Origin: Morchella semilibera
Taxonomy: Eukaryota > Ascomycota > Pezizomycetes > Pezizales > Morchellaceae
Assembly (NCBI GenBank): GCA_009192285.1
Contig: WBVU01000015.1
Location: 1,438,190-1,502,189, forward strand
DNA: 64,000 nt
Direction of reading: 5' to 3'
Below are positions 12,598 through 24,915 of this stretch, piece after piece. Made by a program: the position numbers and the translations under genes. Position 1 is the stretch's first letter. Every line of letters begins with the position of its first letter. Below the pieces are notes generated by a model. The model worked only from the letters and a program-made list of their open reading frames with translations. It was not told the DNA's origin and made no database searches.

Positions 12598-13538
12598 GCC
12601 GGTTTAGGTACACCTACCACCAGCAAAGTTAATCGTAGATCTGGAGGAAAGTTTTGTCGTGTGAAGCTACTTGGAGTGCCATATGAAGGCGCTGGTATGT
12701 ATTCTATTCCGCAGCGCAGGTATACACGTGCGCTCTCTCCACCGGTGGTACGTCTTGGCTCTGTAGGCTTGAGTGGTATGCATCCGAAGTTTGAGGCTCG
12801 GCTCTGCTGAAGGGGATGGTCCATCCTTGTCAGCCTCGTATATGTCAGCGCTAGAACCTGGCTGGGAAGGATTTTCATTCGTTTTAAGCGAGTGATTAAT
12901 ATGGTGGAGGTGGGCTAATTTCGAGGGTTATGTTCGGATGAGGGGGTTAAATGGAAAACCGTTGATGCTCATGAGATGTCACTCGAGGTATGGGGTTCAG
13001 TAGATCGATTAACAGTTGGTGAGATCCAGGGACTGCAGCGGGAACACCGCAGGCCCGTTACTAGGTTAATCCTACTTAATATTGCCTGCTTAACCATTCA
13101 AATAGGACACTCCACCTGTAGCTCCCCCAACCTGCCAGTTCCTGCAGCTGACCCTAAAGTTTGCGGTCTGGCGCGCCTGTGATGAGACTATTCTCCACCC
13201 CTCCTTTTTTGATCATATGAGCATAGACATTAAAAAACAGGTTCTTAAGCAGTAGCTGGAAACCCTTTATTTTTCGCTGGTCACATAGTTTATATTTGGG
13301 TTTCCTGTGGTGCCTGACTTGGTAAAAAAAAAAAAAAAAAAAAGGATACTGTTTAAGCAATATCATATCACTTCCTGCTCCTGCTATAGGCCGGGAAATG
13401 CTCGTATACTCTACGGATTAATGTATGCAATAACCATAGGTCTTTACGAGAATGGGAAATGATATGCATAATCGACTTTCTCTCTTAAAGTCAAGAGCAG
13501 GAGGTGTAGAATCTATTGGATTTTTGCACTTAGCTTAT

Positions 13539-13713
13539 ATGTACCCAGAGTGTCGGAGAGTAATGCACATTCGGTGGTTTCACAGCTGCAACCACTACAC
13601 AAGGCTATTTCAAGGTAAATATGAGTGTGTAGATACTCTTCATCAAGTATATGCTTAGTGCTTAGGTATGGTCGAGAGGTTCTGTACGATTGTGATAAAG
13701 TATTTGGGGCGTT
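13539..13713. repeat. dispersed repeat, copy A
   Basis: About 170 bp here match 50829-51008 with small gaps and many transition differences. Both begin GTACCCAGAGTGTCGG and end GATAAAGTATTTGGG. No coding frame is shared. It is probably a relic of a mobile element; the mutations are RIP-like but too few to prove it. Confidence 0.7.
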
Positions 13714-14412
13714 GTCTAGTCAAAATGTGCATTACTTCCCGACACCATTTTCACTCCGAAAACAACGGTGATTACAGGAAGTAATCAATGCTTGTGCGGT
13801 GACGTCTTTTACAGGCTTTGATCTTTTTATACTGCTTTAAGCATAATGCTGCCTATATCTTGATCGCAAGTATTATTGACCTAGATAAGCATCAATATAT
13901 AGCTACATGATTCCCACGTACCAGCTATCAGATCTCGTTAAGCGGACTCAACTTCAAACTCGGAGAATTCCCCCGTCATCGGCCTGGACAGGGTTAAGTA
14001 TTCGATAAACGCGACAGCTCGCAGATCGCTATTAGATATGTTCGCCTGAAGATAGTTGCTGGCCGAGTGACGATTAGTAAACAACAATGGCGTATGCATG
14101 GCTGTTGCTCTGCTCTCTACCAAGGAACCTGAAAACAGCACTGGTTGAACATCTACAAATGTAGAAATATCAAATGGTCCATGGCGATGGGCCGGGCCGC
14201 GGGGCCAGGTATCTCAGCTGTCTCGTTATCCGCTGGGCCGCCCCCCCCCCTTTTAGCCGCTGTGGTAGGTAGCGACGGGTAACCACCCTGATTACTGTTC
14301 CTCCGCTGTAACATTGCCCCGATGACCCACTTTAACCCTAACCCCACAACACAAGCTTTCGCCGATACCAAGGGTTGAATGTTACGTAAACGTGGAGCCT
14401 AGACCCCCTTTC

Positions 14413-14465
14413 CTCTCGAGTAACAGAAACCTCCGGAGGATTTTCTCTCGAGTAATAGAAACCTC
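14413..14465. repeat. two 21-nt direct repeats
   Basis: Units at 14413-14433 and 14445-14465 read CTCTCGAGTAAYAGAAACC plus TC and differ at one base. A third, diverged TTTCTCTC motif follows near 14511. Confidence 0.6.
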
Positions 14466-14854
14466 TCCCCAACTCGACTAACACTAGCTAGAAGCCCCCC
14501 TCCCGGAGACTTTCTCTCAGTTTGTAAAAATCGATTTAATCGAGTAATATTTACATACCCTAGCTATCTGCGGGCGGAGGCGAGCGTTTGTTGTCCTTTG
14601 ATTATTGGCATAAAATCATACGATTGTAAAGGTACTCTGCTCGAGTAAAGTCTACTCGCCCTGATGTTTTTCCCCTGTGGCTATTCTAGTACCTATAGCC
14701 AACAGCGACCATTGAATACATGTAGATTCAGAAAATCAAGCCTACATATATTCTAAAACAGAGAGAGACACAAATATGTACGGCATTCCCCGGTTATCTA
14801 GCAAGGGGTAAATCCGGCCGGTTGCGGAATTCCGAAGCGATCATCGTGGAATTT

Positions 14855-14989
14855 CTTATCTTATCGATAACCTCAATGGTTAAACGACCAATACAACCAT
14901 CATCGGCACGAGCTCCAACTTCCCCATCATCCCTTCTATCCGCATGCCTGCAGATAGAGAGATAGCGGATTAGTGAAATTGGTAGATAG
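14855..14989. promoter_or_regulatory. GATA-factor site cluster upstream of allantoinase
   Basis: TTATC at 14856 and 14861, GATAA at 14866, and AGATAG at 14952, 14960 and 14984 give six GATA motifs in 135 bp, about 700-840 bp upstream of the allantoinase ATG. AreA/NIT2-type GATA activators control ureide catabolism in ascomycetes. The distance and function are unproven. Confidence 0.4.
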
Positions 14990-15694
14990 CGAGTTACTTT
15001 GGTAGTACATAGGTTCGTATGTAGATATATACCGCTCTGAAACAGGTATAATATCCTATTTTACCCTGTAGAGTGGTCCATCTCTGGCCTGCATTCCCGT
15101 TACATCCCGATTCTTTTTCGGGAAGTGCATCTGGTAACCATGGATCGCGGGTTCAAGGGACGAAGACCCTTCTTTCTTAGATGACTTGGCTAAACCATAT
15201 CAGGTTAGTATCATTAGCTCAGTCTAGTGGTACTCGGTGATATTAGCTTGAGGTGGCTGAATTTTTTTGTTTCTCTTTGTTCTGGAAGAATCGTAGGCCC
15301 TGAATATCTTTTTTTTTTTTCCCCGGTTGCTGGCATCGTATTAGGAAGAGTATGTGCCTATGCGGTGGAAACTTGGGGAGGCTCTAATGTGGTTAGGAAT
15401 ATGTGCGGGTGGCCATGGAGAACTTGCTAGCTTATCGGCCAGCCAAATTTTTGTTATCAGTGAGATCTTTTCTTAGCACAAGGGGGATACGTACCCCGGA
15501 GTTAAATCGTAATGACTACCCCAGGGAATGGGGGGCTCTGCCGGAGAATCCCCTCCTTTTAAATCTCCAACTTTCCCCTAGTTTCCTCTATTCTATGGTC
15601 ATCTTGCCCTCCATCTCCCAATATAAAGAGCCCCGTATCGATACACTATCTCTCGTATCCTACCTGTAACCCCATATTAACAAATTTTCTCATA

Positions 15695-17358
15695 ATGGCA
15701 CCCCATCTTGAAACCCCAATTGCACCACTATCGAGACTTCCTACTGAGTTAGATCTCAATATCCACGAGTTCATCACATCTCAAGAACTTCCCACAGTTC
15801 TCTGCTCCACACGAGCTATTGTTTTCGGGGCCCTCACGCCCGCAACACTTCTTATCTCCCCCACTACCGGTAAAATTCTCCGAATTCATACCTCTGTCCT
15901 CCCTCGCACCTCATTTCCGCCAGGAACTCAATACCATGACTGCTCCCCTCTTGTCCTCATGCCGGGTCTCGTAGACGCACATGTGCACCTCAACGAGCCC
16001 GGTTGGAGAACCGAATGGGAAGGTTTCGAGACCGGAACAAAGGCTGCGGCATTTGGTGGTGTTACTACCGTCATTGATATGCCGTTGAATGCGATCCCCC
16101 CGACTACCACGGTGGAGAATTTAGAGTTGAAGAAGCAAGCAGCGGAGGGTCAGTGTTGGGTAGATGTTGGGTTTTATGGTGGTGTTATCCCGGGAAACCA
16201 AGATCATTTAATACCTCTAGTTGAAGCTGGCGTGAGAGGCTTCAAGTGCTTTCTTATTGACTCTGGTGTAAGTCTCCCGAAATCTTAGTCACAATTTGCT
16301 CTTAACAACCATCGGTTTTGTGTTTCCCGGTACTGATAGATCGATAGGTCGAGGAATTTCCTTGCGTCAGTGCGGAAGATGTATCGATTGCGATGAAGAC
16401 CCTTTCCAAGTCCCCAACGACATTAATGTTTCATGCCGAAATGCTTCCACCTCTCTCCCTATCACTTGGAGATTCTGTCCTCCACGGTGATCCCCCTCTT
16501 GCTCCCGCTGGCCCCCTGGCCTCATACTCTACCTTTCTTGCTTCGCGTCCTCCCGCTTTCGAGACATATGCTATTGAGGAGATCCTCTCACTTGCACATG
16601 TAGCGCCTGAATTGCAACTCCACATCGTGCATCTTTCTGCGGCTGAGGGTATTCCACTTGTCCGTAAAGCTAGGGAATGCGGGATAAAGTTGACTGCGGA
16701 AACCTGCTTTCATTATCTTACACTTGCGGCAGAGGAGATCGAGGATGGAGATACCAGACACAAATGTTGCCCCCCTATTCGTGAGGGTACAAACCGCGAA
16801 TTCCTTTGGGATGCTCTCAAGGAGGGATTGGTGGAAACCGTGGTCTCTGACCACTCACCATGTACGCCTGATTTGAAGATGTTGAAAGATGATGGTGGCG
16901 ATGGTGATTTCTTTAAGGCTTGGGGTGGAATATCAACTGTCGGGTTGGGACTCAGCATCCTGTGGACTGAAGGACAGAAGAGAAATGTATCCTTGGAGCA
17001 ATGTGCGGAATGGACCAGCTATAAGACGGCAAAGCAGGTCGGTTTGTTGGGGAAGAAGGGTGCGTTGGAGGTTGGATGGGATGCAGATGTGTGCATCTTT
17101 GACCCTGAAGCAGAGTTTACTGTCCGTTGCCCTCTCCTCAAGATTTTTTGAATAAAGCCAGCTAACACTCCTTGGTAGGTCACCACCAACGACATGAAAT
17201 TTAAAAATAAAGTCACTCCATACGAGAACAAGACCCTCAAAGGCAAGGTTGTTGAAACTTGGCTTCGTGGCAAAAAGATCTATTCTGACACTCAAGGGTT
17301 CCAAAAATCTGGGCCTTCTGGGAAATTATTGTTGGAGAAGAGACGGTTTCCCAACTAG
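15695..17358 (+). CDS. DAL1: allantoinase
   Basis: Three exons, 15695-16267, 16348-17121 and 17179-17358, give 508 residues. The second intron has an unusual GTCCGT donor. The enzyme opens the hydantoin ring of allantoin to allantoate (EC 3.5.2.5), a step in purine degradation for nitrogen. It belongs to the cyclic amidohydrolases: metal ligands [11 protein letters not shown] near residues 95-105, the carbamylatable lysine in [13 protein letters not shown] near 183, histidines in LMFHAE near 220 and [11 protein letters not shown] near 275, and aspartate in VVSDHSPC near 354. Length and motif spacing match fungal and bacterial allantoinases. The gene stands alone, with an upstream GATA-site cluster suggesting nitrogen control. 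The MFS gene at 3.3 kb may import a related ureide. Confidence 0.95.
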
Positions 17359-18780
17359 AGATTTGCTATAAAGTATTGTAATTTTTTTCTTCCTTTTTTT
17401 GGTTTGTTTCGCCGAGTAATATTTTAAAGGAGTCTTGTGTTTTGGGGCTGCAATGTTTTCTTGCTTTTATTTTTGATTTGGGCCTACACTGTACTGGTTA
17501 GAGTCTGGTTCTTGGAGAGCTGTATTGATACCCACCAGCTAGATGTATGTAGCTTAATGATATGATCAGATGACCCAACTCGAGCCTCCTTCTCCTCTTT
17601 CTTTCTTCCTTCTGCATCTTGAATATGGTGATAGAAACATGCCCAAGGAAGCAATCGCCGTCTCAGGGAGCAGGTCCAGGAGATCCACCGACCACTATTT
17701 AGGGCGTTGCAAGGGATGTTGTCATCAACAGTGATGAGCACCTCACCCTCCACGATTTACGGCTGCATGCATGCCAAGGATGAGCAGTCTAGGCTTGGCA
17801 TGGGGCATGATAGATCACTCGGGCCTGTGAGCATGAAGGATGCCTATACTTGAGTTTCAGTGATCTTGGTGCAATAAGTTTGGGGAGGTAAAAGAGCTCG
17901 GTTTTACCATCTGTAGGGGCGGAGACATGCACTTTGCTTGTATGGAACATCAAAAGGCGCACATCAAGCTCGGGGAATAGGGTCTGGGCGATCAGAGAGA
18001 AAGTCCGAGCATACATATACTATATGTACATGTATGTAGGCACGAGAATCAGAGGCCCAAAGGTTCCAGGCCTTCCGTCGGCTTGTGCCTTTCTATTCGG
18101 TGCGCGCGTCTATCTATATTACATGTATATATACACAATATACATGTATGCTCATGTTTAGAATGTGGAATCACCTCCACTAGCTGGTGCGATATATATA
18201 CATGTATATATACTTATATATTATTGGGGTCTTTAACAACCTGTTTAGATATCTTTTTATGCTCTGATATTCGTCTCTCGTATTTTATCATTCCGGCTGT
18301 AATCTGCTATTCCCGGAAGCCGGAAGCCCGAACCCCTCTCCAAACCCCTCAAGATACATGTACATTTACCAGCAACGTGAATATCTCCAAGGCTACTATT
18401 TAGTCCTCAATCCTCGTAGTAAACTATAGTAAAGCTTTATACTTGTATAATTATACGCTATATACTATAATAACTATATGTAGCCGGTGGACTGCGGGTG
18501 CTATGTCATGTAAATCTCAGGCCTTTCCTACTGCTGAAAAGACTCCTCATAAGTAAACTAGAATTAAAAAATAAACGATCGTACTGCATCAACCTTCAGA
18601 CCTGTAATACCTACAGGCCGCCCGTGAATGAAATTGCCCCTTAACAAAAGAAACCCTGTAATCGTAATCCCCATGCGCCGCTGCTAAGATAATGAAGGAA
18701 TAAATAAATAAAAAATATAAAAAAAAGCCAAAAACTCCAGGGCCAATCATCAAGCCAAGCGCGCTAACTTCCTGCACTCA
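17359..18780. other. intergenic between convergent genes
   Basis: No gene is supported. The stretch 18000-18240 is rich in TA dinucleotides and ACATGTA palindromes (near 18027, 18122, 18143 and 18202). The two genes end facing each other, so this is 3' flank on both sides. Confidence 0.5.
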
Positions 18781-19264
18781 TCAGACCATTATACTCCAAA
18801 AGACCATACCGGCCACCACAAAAAGCGCCCCCATAGTAGATAATTTGCACCCATCAAAACTTCTTGGGGAAAAACTAGTCTGGCTGTCGCTACTATCGTC
18901 GTCATCTTCGAGAAGATTGGGGCATAGGCGCTCCCATGTGCTTTCTTTGTAGATTGGGATGTTGTAGGGCTCCATACAATCGAGGCATCTTGACGTGGTT
19001 TAGTAAATATTTATTGGGGCTGAGGGAAAGAAACACATACGGTTCTATTGAAGCGGTGAAATTCTCGTTATGGCATGTACAGTATGCCTGCGCTGCAGTC
19101 ACTTCTTGCGCTGTGTCGACTGTGTAATTACAGCTTGCGGCGATGAAAATAAGCCCACTGCAAGAGGTAGTTTTGCAGACCTCGCTTCCGAAATTTTGAC
19201 CCGCTGTAACTCTTATTGCGAGAGCAATTATTGTAAGGAGAAGTGTAAGTGTAAGGCCCTTCAT
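18781..19264 (-). CDS. small secreted Cys-containing protein, possible GPI anchor
   Basis: Two exons, 19264-19041 and 18988-18781 (52-nt intron GTATGT...CAAG), give 143 residues. The N-terminus MKGLTLTLLLTIIALAIRV followed by TAG is a clear signal peptide. The mature part has nine cysteines (CKTTSC, SC near NYT, YCTC, CLDC, LC, GC) and N-glycosylation sequons at NYT and NFT. The end is hydrophobic (MGALFVVAGMVFWSIMV, no basic tail) after a Ser-rich stretch, as in GPI-anchored proteins. The cysteine pattern is not one I can assign to CFEM or hydrophobin families. It probably sits at the cell surface or wall; its function is unknown. Confidence 0.75.
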
Positions 19265-21991
19265 TTCTGAGTGTTGAGTTGAGTTAGGATCTTTTTTTTT
19301 TGTTGTTGCGTTGTGCTAAGGTTTGGTTTGGGGTGGGGAATGCAGTTGAGATGAGCACGAAAGATCTAGGCGCAGAGAAGATAGAAATCTCGAGAGCTAT
19401 ATGTAGAGTGAAGATGCCCTGGATGAGCTGACAGGGTCTATATCGACAGGCGCCAGCTCAGATAGAAAAATTTGCCCGTGTCTTGATCGTAAAATGTGAT
19501 TCGACTACATATAAACGGTTTCTTAGAGGCTGAGGCCGACGCCCGATAGTGCCTACCCGTGGTAGAGGAATAGTGCACTGCACAACGCTGCATGGGGGGT
19601 GGGTGGGTATAGGCATGACGTGGAGACATTAAGCTTTCCAGCCATACCTACATGTACGTACCCTACATGTAGCCCGAGTGATTTGCCTCTTCTCTTCCCC
19701 CCCCCCCCCCCCCCCCTTTCAAAAATCACCCGATTCAAACTTTCTCCGATGGTTGTTTTCCAGCACTGATCTAGCTTCTCCCGATAACTGTCTCATCATC
19801 CCTCAATAGTACGCCCAGAATATTGCTGCGCCTGCACAGATTTCCGAGAGATATCCAAGCGCCAATTCGATCTACCTCATCATCGTTTGTTCTACCCCGA
19901 AAAAGAGTAGACACGCTTAATCGTTCTCGTCTTAGGATTCGGGCTGAATCTGCACATCATGATCTTTCCAAGCCAGATTACGCGTACAACTGCAACCAAT
20001 GCTTGGTATATCTTGTCCTAACACCAACCACTAGGCCGGTATCTACATATACTCTATAGTATTTCCCACCGGGATGTAGTGGCCTTTTCCCTAGGTATTA
20101 CCTAGAACCCCGATTTTGCTACTGTTGAGACTTGAAATAAGAGCCTGGGTTTAATTAATGTAGGGGTGTGGGCACAACCAATCAGAAGGCTTAGATTTGG
20201 CCCCTTTGAACCCGGGCTGTTCCTTTAGGAACTAATGAAGAAGGCTGGAAACCAAGTCCTTGATGAATGCCTACCCCTGGTCCAAGAGCTCATGTCGGGA
20301 ATCTCCAACGGACCGTGGTTGCATGGTACCAACCCGCTGCCCACATATGTGTGGCAGTGCAATGCTTGTTACGACACCTGCAAACTTCGAGTCGGAAAAA
20401 CGGCTGTGGGTTAGGTTTAGGAGCTGAAATCTAGGAATATAATAAGCTTTCGCTCTGCTAGTTACGCAACTAACCCGGAAAACCCGGAGCTTATATCCCT
20501 AATCACCGCCCATCTGTGTAAGAAACATTATGGCACCATGCAGCGATATACTGACAACTGTTCGTTATTCCTCAATTTCTGAAACAGTAGGATTAGTTAT
20601 ACAGGATCCTGCTGGTTGGGAGAAATGAAAAGCTAGTATCAGCCTACGCTCTGTTGTACGAATTCATATTTGAGGCGCAGGCATTAAACCTACCACGTTC
20701 CAAACGACTCAATTGTTTTTTTTTTGTCTAATGGTATCGAGATAATATTCATGGATGGCCTTAGCCCACCCCTATGAAAAATTAAGCTACACGCTATTGA
20801 AGCCGGGGTCGTACAACATGTTGTGGGGCAGAGATTAGCATTGCCATATACATACATGTATCAGGACATATGCCGGCCACAGCCGGAAACAACATTATTG
20901 GTATTACTAACCACTCGAATGCAAACAATCTCATCAGAGAGGCTGTGCATCGATGTACCATGATAGCAGTCAAGTGGAGCGTTACCCACAGGTTCTCTCG
21001 ATATAATTCGAGTGAAACTAGCTAGTATTTTTATAGGAGAGGTGGATAATAGAGTGGAGGGAAATTGTATAAACAGAGCTGGGCCTACTAAGGCAAAGTA
21101 TTGGCCGGGAATTAGTGCCCTTAATTAAAAACTATCCTTCTGAACTATGTAACGATAGTGAGGGCCTAGCTGCGTAGCTGTCGGGGCTCTGCTCGGGAGT
21201 GGTGGATTGGGTTTGGCCTTGCTCGTGGTGCCAGAATTATATTAGGATACCGCCGCTCAACTACAACTAAGCGTATAATTTGGTGAGGAATGGCGCCGGA
21301 ACATGTAATCAATAAACTCCAAGTGAAGTGATCGGCGCTCTTAATTTGAGTCTAAATTGTTTTAAAACACCAAAGTATAAGAGGTCTTGGCAACGAGTGA
21401 TATCCTGTGTACATTACTAGCTTATATTGCATGCCTGCTTCCTATAGTTGACGTTAAATGCTATAGTATCTACACTTTTAATTCCGTAATAGCATGTTAT
21501 CCGAAGTTTCACACACATCACCATTGGAAAGTTTATTCAAGGGTTAGGTTTTGGATATACATACATACAGAGCACCCAGTGCCCGAATTGTCCAGCTTGT
21601 ACCATCTGGTCCGCAGAATATCAAAGGAGAACACATTTCAATATGCGAGAATATTAAGTAAATGCTGAGGACCTGCTAAGGACAGTTTGAGCGACGGAAT
21701 TTGGAGCGGCGAAATTTCTGAGCCAAGTCTTGGGATAACGGCTCAAAGCTTGGAAAAAACACGGGGCTTCAATTAATCTGGACACTTTTACGTTTTATGA
21801 TAGTACCAGTTTATCTGGACTATTGGCGTAAATCATATCCTTAACACCAATTTTTGTACTATATAAACAACCTCTTTCTCCCTCCGTCTCTCCTTCATCA
21901 TTCAACTCTTCAATCTCAACACCAAGCATCAAACATACATTTCTCACATCACAAACTTTCTAATACTCAAAAAGCTCTAAACTAATCAACA
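19265..21991. other. 2.7-kb intergenic region between divergent genes
   Basis: No gene is supported; the best short frame (19823-20059) lacks coding character. It contains a tract of about 20 cytosines (19697-19716) and paired ACATGTA motifs near 19650-19675. Confidence 0.5.
21860..21867 (+). promoter_or_regulatory. TATA box of the Met/Lys-rich protein gene
   Basis: TATATAAA lies about 125 bp upstream of the ATG, followed by a CT-rich leader (CTCTTTCTCCCTCC) and CAAC/ATCAA sequence before the start. This is the layout of highly expressed fungal genes. Confidence 0.6.
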
Positions 21992-23162
21992 ATGTCTGGA
22001 ACCAACAACTCCACCGCTCCTCCTCCTTCATACTTCGATAAGGCAAAAGACGCCGTAAACTGTGTTGTTGGCAACTTGACTGGTAAGATCTCAATTTGCC
22101 AATTACTCCCCTCCTTAATATCTCCACACACACACTCTCTCTCTGGTGATGAAAAATACTAAGTTGGCCACCCTCCTCTAGGTACTCACGATGACAAGGA
22201 GACTGTCTCCAAGCCACAAGTTCCTAAAGCCTCCTCAGCTTGCACTTCTGCCATGGATACAGAATGCACAATGGGCAAGACTACCATCAAGGCTATGAAG
22301 AATACCGACGGTTCTATTTCTATGCCAAACACTGTCGAGGAAGCCCTTGACATGGCCAAAGTCTATAATTCTAAGGCTGTCGAGACTTGTGATGCTATGA
22401 AATTCTCTGCAGATTCTAGTAAGAGTACCGATGCTGATGAAGCCTCGAAGAAGGTTTCATTGGAAGGTAGCAAAGGTGTGTAGTATTCAAACTCAATCTG
22501 GTATAAAGATCATAACTAACTAAAATAAATTAGCATGCTCCATGGTCGTTGAAAATGTCAACAAAGCCGAGGCTGCAAAAGACATGACCCAAAAGCCTTT
22601 GGAAAATGCCAAATTGATGGATGGTGCCTGTGACACCAAGTCCGAGAAAAAGATGGAGGGCGCCTGTGACGCCAAGTCTGAGAAGAAAATGGATGATGTC
22701 CATGACAATAAGGTTTGTATGTCCGAAAAGAAGATTGATGGTGAGGAAAAGATGGATCACAAAATGCATCAAAACAAGATGAACGACGAGATGAATGACA
22801 AGATGGATCACAAGATGGATTCCAAGAATACTGATCAGAAGATGATGAATGATGAGAAGATGGGGAAGACTTATGTTGAGAAGCAGGCCGATGGCCCTCA
22901 AATGAAAAAAATGGATGGAGTCTGTGAGATGGGTGCTTGTGTCAAAAATGAGGAGCCCAAGACTCACGGTTACGCTTCTACTGGTTCGTATATTTCTTAG
23001 TATATTGAGAAATAATAACTAGAAACTAACAAGGTTAGGAAAAGCTTCCCACGCTGCCGGAGAAATGTCCTCCAAGAAGGGTAGTGCCTGCAATACTGGT
23101 AAGTTGTTTAGCTAATTCCTATGTTTTGGGCCGACTACTAATATGTTTGGTAGAATGTTAAA
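21992..23162 (+). CDS. hydrophilic Met/Lys/Asp-rich protein, putative stress or metal-binding
   Basis: Five exons, 21992-22082, 22182-22475, 22534-22983, 23039-23098 and 23155-23162, give 300 residues; the last exon codes only for the final Glu-Cys (E/C) and the stop. I do not recognise a family. The protein has no signal peptide or membrane helix. The centre repeats GACDTKSEKKM-like units twice (near 155-175), then runs into a stretch of about 60 residues very rich in M, D, K, N and H (KMDHKMHQNKMNDEMNDKMD). Cysteines are spaced singly along the chain, including the last residue. Such composition suits an intrinsically disordered stress protein or a Met/Cys/His copper-binding protein, both inference. 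The TATA box and pyrimidine leader imply strong expression. Confidence 0.85.
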
Positions 23163-24915
23163 AAGAATTGGAGCATAGGATTGTAAATAAAAGTTGTGGA
23201 CCTACAAGGGATGACGTTTGTGGGCTCTGTTCGGCGTTTGATTAGCTTGTTCTTAGTGGACCTCTAATATACCTTTGATCACGTTAAAAATCGTAACTAT
23301 TCTTTGTGCGTGAGTTTGCGACCATTGAAATTGATGAATACCATATCCTAGAGTATAAGAGCTTTTATGATGTCTGATACGCAACCACATCTATGTACGT
23401 GGGCGCTACAATACCTAAAGTTTTGATTGATGATGGCGCATGCGCACGTTTGTGTAGTTACCCATGGATATCATTTCCCCCACTGTTCTTTAGGTTCTCC
23501 ATATTGCTCACTTCAACTTCTTGGCCCCGGAGAACCCTCTAGCTGGGTGGTTCCAAAGCCTTTAGCAAATACTGAATATAACTACATGTAGTCATGGGTT
23601 AACTGGAAAGACGGTTTATGGAATATATATTGTCCACTCACTCAACCAACCCTTTCTTCATATAATAAATCAACTAGCCAACAAATCAATCAATCATAAA
23701 AGCTCTGTAGCTAGCTATGCTAGGTCGAGTGATAATGTGTGATCTCATCCGCCAAGCTCCCCGGAAGTTAAGTGATTTACCAGCCGCGGGGTGTGTGTCA
23801 TCATCATTGTACGCGAATTCTTGGAAGCCTTTTCCAGGGGAATTCTGCACTTCAATTTACTCAAGCATACAAGTGGTTGATTTCTTCTGGATATAGAGCA
23901 TGGGCTGAGCCTAAATGACGAGGAACGGTTCAACAGTATAAAATATATAAAATTCATACCGAGGCATTCCTATCTGTTATATGGTTCCCTGGAACAAGAA
24001 CCCGATCGTGTGGATGGTTTTACTAGTTCTGCGCTTAATATATGTGTGTAATGTAGGTGCGCTGAATCAGAACCTTACCCACTCGAATGGTATGAGATGT
24101 TTATTGAGATTTAGATCCTATGTAGACTGATCTATTCACTAATAGGCTTATTGATTGATTGACAAATCTATTCACTAAGTACGGACATGCAGCCTTCCAG
24201 CTATAGGACCTCCTCAGTCTGGAATGGAGTTATGGGAGTTCCTCGATGGGACTAAGGAGGAAATGGCGGGGGCGTTGTTTTGGTACCGGTACATCCTTAG
24301 GTTTAGATATATCTCATAAATTAAAACGCAACATACCATACATGCAAGGGGTTTTTCTTTAAAGATTTAGAATTGGGGGCGATATATTGTGCAATATATA
24401 TATGATTTGGTTCTGCTCGTGGTGAGAGTTAACAGGAGATCGACGTCATCTGCCTTTGTGATTATGTCTTTTTCTGGAAGTTTGATATGCTATATCGAAT
24501 CCGTTGACTGACGGCAGTAGATCGTACGTAGCGTAGTGATCAGTCGCGGATTGATAACTGGCCAGAGTAAGATGAAGTGAGAAGAACTACTCTATATAGG
24601 ACCGATGCATTAGCTAATATGTAGACAGCATGGAAACTGGGCCCCCACATCTCTCTCAGCGTCGTTGTCGCGTCGCGCCACACATAAAACCTTCCACGCA
24701 CACACCACACACCACAATCCACAATCTCTTGGCAGTCTCTTGGCGGCGTTAAAAAAAAGTTCTCACCACACACCGAATTCAACTCTCCTCCTCTCGTCTC
24801 AAAGTTACCCTCTCCGGGCCCCTCCCCTTCACTTCTCAAGTGTCCTCTCCAACAAAAACTCACAATAGTAGTTACCCTATCGACTCTTTCCTCTCGTTAC
24901 CCGCCCGAACAACAA
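23163..24915. other. intergenic upstream of the Myb gene
   Basis: No gene is supported. The right end (24660-24915) is rich in CACA/CCAC repeats and CT-rich sequence and is probably the 5' untranslated leader and core promoter of the Myb gene. Confidence 0.5.

Larger units (their letters stand above)
12598..15694. other. 3.1-kb intergenic region between divergent genes
   Basis: No gene is supported. It holds a dispersed-repeat copy (13539-13713), a run of about 20 A at 13324-13343, a CCCTAA-like TTAACCCTAACCCC near 14332-14345, a two-copy direct repeat (14413-14465) and the GATA-site cluster upstream of allantoinase. Confidence 0.5.

Noticed and set aside
12546-12878. 110-codon minus-strand frame overlapping the CorA start
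   Set aside because: It is in a different phase from the CorA exons. The CorA frame has an in-frame TAA 9 nt before its ATG at 12597, so this frame cannot be its N-terminus.
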